Source: Betaproteobacteria bacterium
Lineage (GTDB): Bacteria; Pseudomonadota; Gammaproteobacteria; Burkholderiales; SG8-41
Assembly (NCBI GenBank): GCA_025353085.1
Contig: JANXRI010000374.1
Span: forward strand, 1-19,171
Direction: 5' to 3'
DNA length: 19,171 nt
Below the pieces are notes generated by a model, which did not search any database, was not told the DNA's origin, and saw nothing but the letters and a program-made list of their open reading frames with translations. The number at the start of each line of letters is the position of its first letter. Position 1 is the stretch's first letter. Made by a program: the position numbers and the translations under genes. Shown here in pieces: positions 1 through 7,101 of the stretch.

Positions 1-1
1 G

Positions 2-376
2 GTCAACTGGCTCGGTAATCCCGACAACGGCGTGATCTTCGCCGGTTATGTCGGCAGCGCGCTGCTGTCGGGCGCTTATCTCGCGATCAGTTGTATGACC
101 TCGGCGATGACGCGCAATCAGGTGATCAGTTTCATTGTGTCGGTGATGATCTGCCTCTTCCTGATTCTTGCGGGGTTCACGCCCGTAACCGACCTATTGG
201 TGCGCTGGGCGAATCCCGCCTTCGTGCAGACCATTGCGTCATTCAGCGTGATGACCCACTTCGAAGGCTTTCAGCGCGGAGTGCTCGATTTGCGCGATGT
301 CGTATTTTTCCTGTCCGTGATCGGATTTGCGCTGTTTACGACGGGGGTCGTGATTCGCGGCCATCGGGCGGGCTGA
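2..376 (+). CDS. ABC-2 type transporter permease, 3' end (GldF-like)
   Basis: This is the C-terminal part of an ABC transporter membrane subunit; the start lies left of the window and the frame is open from base 2 to the TGA at 374-376. About 124 residues are visible. Two long hydrophobic segments cover the VIFAGYVGSALLSGAYLAIS and VISFIVSVMICLFLILAGF stretches, and a third lies near the end (VVFFLSVIGFALFTTGVVI). This is the usual C-terminal half of an ABC-2 permease. The FEGFQRGVLDLRDVVFF stretch resembles the motif seen in GldF-type permeases, which pair with GldG-like proteins, and such a gene follows 19 bases later. The ATPase gene is expected upstream, outside the window. Family assignment is from memory of the motif and the neighbour; the transported substrate is unknown. 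Confidence 0.8.
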   Translation, partial: VNWLGNPDNGVIFAGYVGSALLSGAYLAISCMTSAMTRNQVISFIVSVMICLFLILAGFTPVTDLLVRWANPAFVQTIASFSVMTHFEGFQRGVLDLRDVVFFLSVIGFALFTTGVVIRGHRAG

Positions 377-395
377 GAGTAGGGATACGGGAGCC

Positions 396-2291
396 ATGAA
401 CAAAAGACATTTCGCGACATTGGTTTATTCGGCCGGCGGCGTCGCCGCGCTGGTGGCGATCCTCATCGCCGTTAACTTCCTGCTGGGCGCATTCAACGCG
501 CGCGTCGACCTGACCCAGGGCAGCGTCTACACATTGTCGCAGGGCACCGAACAGATTCTCGGCAAGCTCGACGCGCCGGTCAAAATCCGGCTGTATTTTT
601 CGCAAGGCAGCAGCGTGGTGCCGGTCGGCTTGAAGACGTTTGCCAAGCGCGTCGAAGACTTGTTAAGCGAGTTTGAACGCGCGGGCCACGGCAAAGTCAT
701 CATCGAGAAATTGAATCCCGAACCCGATTCCGACGCCGAAGATTCCGCCGTGCTCGACGGCATCGAAGGCCAGCTCACGAACACGCAGGAGAAGTTTTAC
801 TTCGGCCTCGCCGTGAGTTTTCTCGACCAGAAGGCCGCGCTGCCGGTGCTCGCCCCCGACCGTGAGCAACTACTCGAATACGACATCACGCGCGCGATAA
901 CGCGTGTTGCGTCGCTGACCAAGCCGGTCGTCGGCATCATGAGCGGCCTGCCGGTGCTCGGGCGGCCATTGAATCCAATGACCAAACAGCAGCCGACCGA
1001 GCCGTGGGCGCTCGCGACCGAACTGCAAAACATTTTTACCGTCAAGAAAGTTGACCTTAAGGTCGAAAAAATTCCCGACGACATCAAGGTGCTGCTGGTC
1101 ATTCATCCTCGCGATATTTCCGAGACCACCGAATACGCGCTCGATCAGTTCATCCTGCGCGGCGGCAAGATGATCGCGTTTCTAGACTCGTATGCGTATT
1201 TCGATCAGCAGCCCGACTTGCAAAATCCGTTTGGCGGCAACAACGCAGGCCAGTCGACTTTTTATCGGCTACTCAAGCATTGGGGCTATGGCATGGAAAT
1301 GGGCAAGGTCGTGGCCGACCTCACGTACGCGAGCGGCGCCGGACCGCGCATTCTGCCGACGTTATTGTCGCTCAACGGCGAAGCGCTCAACAAAGACGAC
1401 GTCGTCGCGAGCCAGGTCGGCACTCTGCTGTTGCCGTTCGCCAGCACGTTTACCGGCAAACCCGCCGAAGGCCTGACGCAGACGCTGCTCGTGCAATCGT
1501 CGCCTAACGCGATGCTGGCCGATCTGATTATCGCAACGCTGTCAGGCGAGCCGTCGACGCGCGGCTTTCAGCCCGCTGGCTCGCCCTATCCGCTTGCAAT
1601 GCGCGTGACCGGCAAATTCAAGACCGCCTTTCCGGAGGGCAAGCCCAAGCCTTACGAGCCGCCATCGAAAGATCCAAAGAAAGCAGACGCCAAAGCGGAT
1701 GAGCCGAAAGCGGAAGCGCAATTGACCGAAGCGGCGCAGGAAAACTCGGTGGTACTGGTCTCCGACGTCGACATGTTGACGGATGGCGCGGCGGTCGAAG
1801 TTCAGGAAGTCTTTGGCCAGCGTCTGGTGGTGCCGCGCAATGGCAATCTCAACTTCGCGCAAAGCCTGGTAGAGCAGGTCGCGGGCGATTTCGATCTCAC
1901 AAAACTACGCAGCCGTGCCGCCTTCACGCGGCCGCTCACCGTCATCCAGCAAATGGAAGCGCGCGCGCAGCAGAGCTATCTGGGCAAGATCAAGGAGCTC
2001 GAAGACAACTTGCAGCAGACTCAGGAAAAACTGACCGCACTGCAGAAGCACCGCGCCGGCGCCCAGGCCGCGACGATGTCGCCCGAGCAGCAGTCCGAAG
2101 TCGAGAACTTCAAGAAGAAAGCCGTCGAAACGCGTCGCGACCTGAAAGAACTCCGCAAGAATTTGCGCGTGGAAAGCGAGGCGCTGCAGTTCTGGACCAA
2201 GGTCATCAACATCGCCGTGGTGCCGCTGCTCGTAGCGCTGCTCGGCTTGGGCCTCGCGATGGCGCGCCGCCGCAGGACAGTGCTCAAATGA
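396..2291 (+). CDS. GldG-like ABC transporter auxiliary protein
   Basis: A 631-residue membrane-anchored protein of the GldG / ABC_transp_aux type. It is thought to act with an ABC-2 permease and ATPase; in gliding Bacteroidetes GldG is needed for motility, but homologues occur in many non-gliding bacteria, where the role is unknown. One N-terminal membrane segment lies at about residues 8-32. A large extracytoplasmic domain follows, with the typical RVDLTQGSVYTLS start after the anchor. There is a Lys/Pro/Glu/Ala-rich low-complexity insert at about 412-440, a coiled coil at about 518-597 and a C-terminal membrane segment at about 603-621 followed by MARRRR. GGGAG sits just before the ATG. 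The downstream gene overlaps by four bases (ATGA), so translation is probably coupled. Confidence 0.88.
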   Translation: MNKRHFATLVYSAGGVAALVAILIAVNFLLGAFNARVDLTQGSVYTLSQGTEQILGKLDAPVKIRLYFSQGSSVVPVGLKTFAKRVEDLLSEFERAGHGKVIIEKLNPEPDSDAEDSAVLDGIEGQLTNTQEKFYFGLAVSFLDQKAALPVLAPDREQLLEYDITRAITRVASLTKPVVGIMSGLPVLGRPLNPMTKQQPTEPWALATELQNIFTVKKVDLKVEKIPDDIKVLLVIHPRDISETTEYALDQFILRGGKMIAFLDSYAYFDQQPDLQNPFGGNNAGQSTFYRLLKHWGYGMEMGKVVADLTYASGAGPRILPTLLSLNGEALNKDDVVASQVGTLLLPFASTFTGKPAEGLTQTLLVQSSPNAMLADLIIATLSGEPSTRGFQPAGSPYPLAMRVTGKFKTAFPEGKPKPYEPPSKDPKKADAKADEPKAEAQLTEAAQENSVVLVSDVDMLTDGAAVEVQEVFGQRLVVPRNGNLNFAQSLVEQVAGDFDLTKLRSRAAFTRPLTVIQQMEARAQQSYLGKIKELEDNLQQTQEKLTALQKHRAGAQAATMSPEQQSEVENFKKKAVETRRDLKELRKNLRVESEALQFWTKVINIAVVPLLVALLGLGLAMARRRRTVLK

Positions 2292-3412
2292 ACCGCAAAA
2301 CCTTTTTGATCCTGATCGGTTTGCTGCTGGTGTTGGGCGGCGCGGGCCTGGCGCTGTTCTGGCAGGATCTTGGTGCGTGGCGCAGTGCGGGCACCAAAAT
2401 CGGCTCAAAGCCGTTTGAAAAACTGGCGACCAATGAAGTCGCGCAGGTTCGTCTATACGACGGCAAGGACGAGACGACCCTCGCATTGAAAGAAGGGCGC
2501 TGGACGGTCAAACAACGCGGTGACTACAGCGCGAGCGTGCAGGAGATCGGTGACCTGCTGGTGAAATTGCCCGATCTTAAAGTCGTGCAGACCGAGAACG
2601 TTGGCGCGAGCTTGCTGCCGCGCCTGAATCTCGTGGCACCGAACAAGGATGCGAAGGCGGATGGCGCCGGCACCCAGCTCGAACTGAGCGACAAGAGTGG
2701 CACCGTGCTGGGCAGTCTGCTGCTCGGCAAAATTATCGTTAAAAAAGAGCCGAGCCCCTTGCCGATACAGCAGGAAACGCCGGTCGGACGCTATGTGCTG
2801 AGCCCGGGCGCGCCAACCGTGCTGGTGATGTCGGACGCATTGAAAAACGCCAGCGCGAAACCGGCAGCCTGGCTCGCGAAGGATTTCTTCAAGGCCGAGC
2901 GGATCAAATCGCTTGCTGCAAGCGGTGACAGCGCGCAATGGAAAATAGCGCGCAAAGAAGAATTTGATCCGTGGAAATTTGCCGACGGCGCCGGCGCACT
3001 CGATCCGAGCAAAGCAGTAGCGGCCGTCAATGCGCTGGCCGCACTGACATTTACCGACGTTGCATTTGAAGTCAAGCCGGAGACGCTCGACAAGCCGCGA
3101 ACGTTTGTCGCTGAGACCTACGACAATCTGGTTTACACGATTAAGGTTGCGCCAAAGGCTGGCAGCGAAAATTTCTATGTGACAGTGGCGGTCACCGGCG
3201 AACCACCGCGCACCCGCACGCCGGAGACCAACGAGAAGCCGGCGGATCTGGAACGCCTCGATAAGCAATTTGCGGAGACGCTCAAAAAGCTCGACGACCG
3301 TATCAAGTTCGAGAAAGGCCTGGCGGGTTGGGTTTATGTGGTTCCCGCGAAGACCCTCGATCCGCTGCTGAAGGCGCGCCCTGAACTCGTCGCTGCGGCC
3401 AGACCAAAATAA
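2288..3412 (+). CDS. DUF4340 domain-containing membrane-anchored protein
   Basis: A 374-residue protein with an N-terminal membrane anchor (residues about 4-23) and a large predicted extracytoplasmic region. The stretch LYDGKDETTLALKEGRW and the later LGKIIVKKEPSPLP and VGRYVLSPGAPTVLVMSDAL blocks match the repeat-like layout of DUF4340 proteins. These are commonly encoded directly after GldG-like genes, as here, with an ATGA overlap. The C-terminal third is charged (ETNEKPADLERLDKQFAETL). Function is unknown; by context it is a component of, or partner to, the ABC export complex encoded upstream. The stop is followed by about 100 bases before the nitrile hydratase genes, so the transporter operon probably ends here. 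Confidence 0.82.
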   Translation: MNRKTFLILIGLLLVLGGAGLALFWQDLGAWRSAGTKIGSKPFEKLATNEVAQVRLYDGKDETTLALKEGRWTVKQRGDYSASVQEIGDLLVKLPDLKVVQTENVGASLLPRLNLVAPNKDAKADGAGTQLELSDKSGTVLGSLLLGKIIVKKEPSPLPIQQETPVGRYVLSPGAPTVLVMSDALKNASAKPAAWLAKDFFKAERIKSLAASGDSAQWKIARKEEFDPWKFADGAGALDPSKAVAAVNALAALTFTDVAFEVKPETLDKPRTFVAETYDNLVYTIKVAPKAGSENFYVTVAVTGEPPRTRTPETNEKPADLERLDKQFAETLKKLDDRIKFEKGLAGWVYVVPAKTLDPLLKARPELVAAARPK

Positions 3413-3478
3413 TTCTAGCGGTACGTGGTTCGCAGCAACACGCAATCTTGGCCAATCACGAGGGAGCGCACGCTCGGG

Positions 3479-3484
3479 TATACT
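3479..3484 (+). promoter_or_regulatory. Possible -10 element (TATACT) before the nitrile hydratase genes
   Basis: TATACT (5 of 6 to the sigma70 -10 consensus) lies about 30 bases before the ATG at 3514, in the 101-base gap after the DUF4340 gene. No good -35 is found at 16-18 bases upstream, so this is only a candidate. If it is real, the first gene must start at 3514 rather than at the in-frame TTG at 3448, which would lie upstream of the transcript. Confidence 0.3.
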
Positions 3485-3513
3485 GGCCGGGTCCTTTATT
3501 CAGCAGCCACGCC

Positions 3514-3828
3514 ATGACCCGCGCCGTACATGATCTCGGGGGCCAGCCAGCCGGTCCGATAGAACTCGCCGAACACGAGCGCACATTTTTCGATCAACGC
3601 GTCGACGCGATGATGCGGATCCTGGCACACCCCGAGCACGGCTACTACACCGTGGATGCGATGCGCCGCGCGATCGAGTCCCTATCGGGCGATCAATATT
3701 TCGAGCTCGGCTATTACGAACGGTGGGTGCGCGCAATACGCCAACTTGTGATCGAGAAAAGGCTCATCAGCGAGGACGAGTTGAACCGCAAACTCACCGC
3801 ATTGAAAATGGCGCGACGCCTGGCATGA
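3514..3828 (+). CDS. Nitrile hydratase/thiocyanate hydrolase-type beta subunit, N-terminal domain gene
   Basis: A 104-residue protein that corresponds to the N-terminal helical half of nitrile hydratase beta, encoded alone. It starts MTRAVHDLGG, the conserved opening of NHase beta and of the thiocyanate hydrolase beta subunit (xHDxGG). The later YFELGYYERWVRAIRQLVIEKRLIS matches the Y..YYE.W..A...L..EKG block of the same domain. Ordinary NHase beta is about 220 residues with both halves fused; here the C-terminal half is the next gene (overlap ATGA). NHase activator proteins share this fold, but the HDLGG start favours a structural subunit. I chose the ATG at 3514; the frame is open to a TTG at 3448 but the extra 22 residues do not resemble the family. 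No clear Shine-Dalgarno site is visible. Confidence 0.8.
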   Translation: MTRAVHDLGGQPAGPIELAEHERTFFDQRVDAMMRILAHPEHGYYTVDAMRRAIESLSGDQYFELGYYERWVRAIRQLVIEKRLISEDELNRKLTALKMARRLA

Positions 3829-4106
3829 AACCCACGTTTGCCCCCGGCGACAAGGTCAAGGTGCGCGCAGCAGAGGTCACGACCCACTGCCGCACGCCGC
3901 ATTATCTGCGCGGTAAACGCGGCGTTGTCACGCGCGTGTTCGGCGCTTACCCGAACCCGGAACAACTCGCGTATCACCAGATTGGCGTGCCGTATCTGCC
4001 GCTCTATCAGATCGAATTTGATTTTAAAGAAGTATGGGGAAGACCCGCGCGCGCCACGGTCATCACTGCTGACATATTTCAACACTGGCTGGAGCGCGAC
4101 AACTGA
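3825..4106 (+). CDS. Nitrile hydratase/thiocyanate hydrolase-type beta subunit, C-terminal domain gene
   Basis: A 93-residue protein equal to the C-terminal SH3-like barrel of nitrile hydratase beta; in thiocyanate hydrolase this half is the separate alpha subunit. Diagnostic blocks are FAPGDKVKVR at residues 5-14, CRTPHYLRGKRGVV at about 22-35 (the R-x-P-x-Y-x-R-G signature, whose arginines contact the modified cysteines in known structures), LYQIEFDFKEVWG at about 60-72 and the closing DIFQHWLE. The ATG at 3825 overlaps the preceding stop by four bases, and the gene ends in TGATG with the next start. The three products are therefore likely made together and assembled as one complex. The frame is open upstream to 3723, but that part only overlaps the preceding gene. 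Confidence 0.85.
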   Translation: MKPTFAPGDKVKVRAAEVTTHCRTPHYLRGKRGVVTRVFGAYPNPEQLAYHQIGVPYLPLYQIEFDFKEVWGRPARATVITADIFQHWLERDN

Positions 4107-4768
4107 TGTCCGGCGACCACCATCATCCGCACGGCGACCACGCGCACGATCACGATCCGCATGCGCCGGTCAGCGAAGTGCACGGCGTAAGCGCTGAATC
4201 GGCGCTGCTCGAGCGCGCACTGCGTGAACTGCTGATCGAGAAAAACGTTTTCACGGCGGACGACCTGCGCCGGCAGATCGAGCTCACCGAATCGCGCACC
4301 CCCGAACTCGGCGCCAAGGTGGTGGCGCGGGCATGGGCCGATCCGCAGTACAAAGCGCAGTTGCTCGCCGATGCAAAACCGGCGATTGAGAATCTGCTGG
4401 GCATCGATTTGAACCTGACACCGGAACTCACGGTGGTCGAAAACACGGCCGCGCGGCATCACGTGATTTGCTGCACCTTGTGTTCGTGCTATCCGCGCGC
4501 GGTGCTCGGCATTCCGCCCGCCTGGTACAAGAGCCCCGAGTATCGCGCGCGGGTCGTCCGCGAGCCACGCCAGGTGCTCGCGGAATTCGGCACTGTGCTG
4601 CCGGACGACGTGGAAATCCGCGTGGTCGATTCGACCGCCGACATGCGCTATATGGTGTTGCCGCTGCGGCCGCGTTATACCGAGCACCTGAGCGAACAAG
4701 AGCTCGTCGCTCTCATCACTCGCGATTCGATGATCGGCGTCAGCGTGCTAACCGATTCACAGCGCTGA
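4106..4768 (+). CDS. Cobalt-type nitrile hydratase alpha / thiocyanate hydrolase gamma-like catalytic subunit
   Basis: A 220-residue catalytic subunit. It carries the metal claw C-T-L-C-S-C; the ligand cysteines are C123, C126 and C128, with S127. CTLCSC with Thr is the cobalt-type form (iron enzymes usually have CSLCSC). The family hydrates nitriles to amides, or hydrolyses thiocyanate in the three-subunit enzyme, using post-translationally oxidised cysteines. Other matches are PPAWYKSPEYRARVVREPRQ and MRYMVLPLRP, followed by LITRDSMIGV. These are closer to what I recall of NHase alpha than of ScnC, so the substrate is open. The N-terminus is histidine-rich: 8 His in the first 19 residues. 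Odd: C122 directly precedes the first ligand, where Val is usual. GGAG lies 11 bases before the ATG, inside the previous gene. Confidence 0.9.
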   Translation: MSGDHHHPHGDHAHDHDPHAPVSEVHGVSAESALLERALRELLIEKNVFTADDLRRQIELTESRTPELGAKVVARAWADPQYKAQLLADAKPAIENLLGIDLNLTPELTVVENTAARHHVICCTLCSCYPRAVLGIPPAWYKSPEYRARVVREPRQVLAEFGTVLPDDVEIRVVDSTADMRYMVLPLRPRYTEHLSEQELVALITRDSMIGVSVLTDSQR

Positions 4769-4803
4769 CTTTAGCTGTAAGTTAACGCACCGCAAAGGCA
4801 ATC

Positions 4804-5001
4804 ATGAAATTCAAAGATCTGCTCATATCCCCGGTGTTTCCCGCCGGCCACCGTTGGAATTTTGCCAAGCGCAAAAAAGGCTACGAGTCGGACATCACGG
4901 CGCTTGTGCGAACAATGCTAGAGGATGAGCGGATAGTCGCCGACCAGCGTTTTGCGTGGGAGCGCTGGCGCGCCGAAGATCGCGTCACCAAGAAGGTCTG
5001 A
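4804..5001 (+). CDS. Small protein of unknown function in the nitrile hydratase locus
   Basis: A 65-residue, highly charged protein (MKFKDLLISPVFPAGHRWNF at the start; many Lys, Arg, Glu and Trp), with no signal peptide and no membrane segment. AAAGG sits 6 bases before the ATG, a good ribosome binding site. It begins 35 bases after the catalytic subunit, on the same strand, so it is probably in the same transcript. I do not recognise a family. It has no cysteine and only one histidine, so it is not an obvious metal carrier. Cobalt-type nitrile hydratases normally need a small activator encoded beside them that delivers metal or exchanges subunits. None is recognisable here, so this gene is a candidate by position only. 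Confidence 0.65.
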   Translation: MKFKDLLISPVFPAGHRWNFAKRKKGYESDITALVRTMLEDERIVADQRFAWERWRAEDRVTKKV

Positions 5002-5095
5002 TGCGTCGGCGGTCACGCTTCAGGCTCGTGTGAGCGAATTCTCGAACGCCTCAACTGAAAATTTCCGCATTGCTGTATTACCAGAGGCAAGCCTC

Positions 5096-6067
5096 GTGAA
5101 GAATCTGTTGACTGTAATGCTGACGGGCGCACTGCTCATTTGCGTGGCGACGGTTTGCGCCCAAGCGTATCCGGTGCGGCCGATAAGATTCATCGTTCCG
5201 TTCGCGCCGGGCGGCAGCACCGACACGCTCGCGCGCACCCTCAGCACCAAGCTCGGTGACGCACTTGGCCAGCAGGTCGTCGTCGACAATCGTGCCGGCG
5301 GCAATGGCAATATCGGCACCGATCTCGTCGCGCATGCGGTGCCCGACGGCTACACGATTTTGCTCGGCTATATCGCCAATCTTGCGATCGGCCCCAGCTT
5401 GTATGCGCAGTTGCCATTCGATCCGGTCAAAGATTTTGCGCCGATCACGCAGCTTGCAGTCGCGCCGAACATTCTTGTCGTGCACCCGTCGGTGCCGGTG
5501 AAAAACTTCCAGGAGTTCATCGCCTACGCGAAAGCCAACCCAGCCAAAATTAATTTCGCCTCGGCGGCGGTCGCAAGCCCCGGCCATCTTGCCGGTGAAT
5601 TGCTGAACCTCGCCGCCGGCATCCACATGCAGCACGTGCCGTATAAAGGCAGCGGACAGGCCGTGGTCGATCTGGTCGGCGGTCAGGTGCAGGCGATGGT
5701 CAGCGGCATGTCGTCGGTGATGCCGCATATCAAGGCGGGGCGCTTGCGGCCGCTGGCGGTCACCGGCGCGGCGCGCTCGCCGGCCATGCCCGATTTGCCG
5801 ACCATCGCGGAAGCGGGTTTTCCAAAGTTCGAGGCGACCGCGTGGTACGGCGTGCTTGCGCCGGCCGGAACGCCGCCAGCGATCGTCACGCGGCTGCACG
5901 ACGAAATTGTGCGCGCGCTGAGACTGCCGGACGTCAAAGAGCGCCTCGAATATGTCGGCTTCGAAATCGTCGGCAGCACGCCGGCCGCATTCGGCGCGTA
6001 CATTAAATCCGAAATCAAAAAATGGGCGCCGGTGGTCAAAGCGTCGGGCGCCAAGCCTGAGGGATGA
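5096..6067 (+). CDS. Bug/TctC-family periplasmic solute-binding protein (first of a tandem pair)
   Basis: A 323-residue tripartite tricarboxylate transporter-type receptor. After a signal peptide (VKNLLTVMLTGALLICVATV, cleavage near AQA-YP) it has the family's opening YPVRPIRFIVPFAPGG, then VVDNRAGGNGNIGTDLVA, PDGYTILLG, HVPYKGSGQAVVDLVGGQVQ and the proline-rich LAPAGTPPAIV. These proteins bind small carboxylates or other organic acids in the periplasm; the ligand cannot be read from sequence. The GTG at 5096 is chosen because AGAGG lies 8 bases upstream and a signal peptide follows immediately; an open frame extends to 4952 but overlaps the preceding gene. It overlaps the next Bug gene by ATGA. 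No TctA/TctB membrane genes are nearby, which is common for Bug genes. Confidence 0.9.
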   Translation: MKNLLTVMLTGALLICVATVCAQAYPVRPIRFIVPFAPGGSTDTLARTLSTKLGDALGQQVVVDNRAGGNGNIGTDLVAHAVPDGYTILLGYIANLAIGPSLYAQLPFDPVKDFAPITQLAVAPNILVVHPSVPVKNFQEFIAYAKANPAKINFASAAVASPGHLAGELLNLAAGIHMQHVPYKGSGQAVVDLVGGQVQAMVSGMSSVMPHIKAGRLRPLAVTGAARSPAMPDLPTIAEAGFPKFEATAWYGVLAPAGTPPAIVTRLHDEIVRALRLPDVKERLEYVGFEIVGSTPAAFGAYIKSEIKKWAPVVKASGAKPEG

Positions 6068-7071
6068 TTATGCTTGCTGATGTTTCAAGTGGGCGGCTAT
6101 TGCCGCAGTTCAAGCAGATGTTCGGCATTGCGTGCTGCGTGCTCGCTGCATCTGCGCCCGATGTGCTTGCCCAGGTGTACCCCGCAAAGCCCGTGCGCAT
6201 GATTGCGGCATCATCGCCGGGCAGCGCGGTCGATATCGTCGCGCGTATCGTCGCGCAAAAACTCGGCGAGCAGCTCGGTCAGCAGGTCGTAATCGACAAC
6301 CGCGCGGGCGCGGGCGGCAATCTCGGCGCCGAACTGGCGGCCAAAGCGGCACCCGATGGGTACACGCTGTTCATGGGCACGCCGGCACATGCAATCAATA
6401 CCGGGCTTTATCGCAAATTGAATTACGATCTCACGCGCGACTTCACGCCGGTGAGCCAGGTAACGAGCGGACAATACGTCGTCATCGTGCATCCGTCATT
6501 ACCGGTGAAATCGATTAAGGAACTGATCGCGCTCGCTCGCGCCAAGCCCGGGCAGCTCAATTACGCGTCGGCCGGCAGCGGCAATGCGACGCATCTGGCG
6601 GGCGAGCTCTTCAGCAGCGCCACGCGCGTGAAGCTCGTGCATGTGCCTTATAAGGGCAGCGGCCCCGCGCTGACCGACGTGGTCGGCGGGCAGGTGCAGC
6701 TCATGTTCTGCAACCTCACCGCGGCGTTGCCGCAGGTCAAGACCGGCCGCGTGCGCGCGCTGGCTGTTACGGGAAAGAGTCGCGCGACCGCCGCGCCCGA
6801 ACTGCCCACCATGGTTGAAGCCGGTGTGCCGGGCTATACGGTCACCTCGTGGTTCGGCGTGCTGGTGCCGGCGGCGACGCCGCGCGAACTCGTCATGCGC
6901 CTTAACGCGGATCTCGCACGCACGATGAGCGCGCCGGACATTCGCGATCGTCTCGCCGGTGAAGGCGCAGAGCCGACCACCGGCACACCCGAGCAGTTTG
7001 CGGCGTTTATTCGCACCGAGATTACGCAATGGACGAAAGTGATCAAAGACGCGGGCATCGTGCCCGAGTAA
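6064..7071 (+). CDS. Bug/TctC-family periplasmic solute-binding protein (second of a tandem pair)
   Basis: About 335 residues, a paralogue of the preceding gene. It shows the same block order: YPAKPVRMIAASSPGSAVDI, VIDNRAGAGGNLGAELAA, PDGYTLFMGTP, HVPYKGSGPALTDVVGGQVQ and LVPAATPRELV. The signal peptide core is FGIACCVLAASAPDVLAQ. The start at 6064 overlaps the previous stop; an ATG at 6070 has AGGG at a better distance of 6 bases, and an ATG at 6118 would give a shorter signal peptide. Where the first copy has VPFAPGGSTD, this one has AASSPGSAVD in the ligand-binding loop, so the two probably bind different ligands. The position downstream of the nitrile hydratase genes suggests uptake of a substrate or product-related acid, but this is inference. 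Confidence 0.9.
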   Translation: MIMLADVSSGRLLPQFKQMFGIACCVLAASAPDVLAQVYPAKPVRMIAASSPGSAVDIVARIVAQKLGEQLGQQVVIDNRAGAGGNLGAELAAKAAPDGYTLFMGTPAHAINTGLYRKLNYDLTRDFTPVSQVTSGQYVVIVHPSLPVKSIKELIALARAKPGQLNYASAGSGNATHLAGELFSSATRVKLVHVPYKGSGPALTDVVGGQVQLMFCNLTAALPQVKTGRVRALAVTGKSRATAAPELPTMVEAGVPGYTVTSWFGVLVPAATPRELVMRLNADLARTMSAPDIRDRLAGEGAEPTTGTPEQFAAFIRTEITQWTKVIKDAGIVPE

Positions 7072-7101
7072 GCGCAGTACACGGGAACGCCGCCGCCTGA
7101 C

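Noticed and set aside
2453..3445. 330-codon open frame on the minus strand
   Set aside because: It is a mirror of the DUF4340 gene in GC-rich DNA, with arginine-rich sequence and no family likeness.
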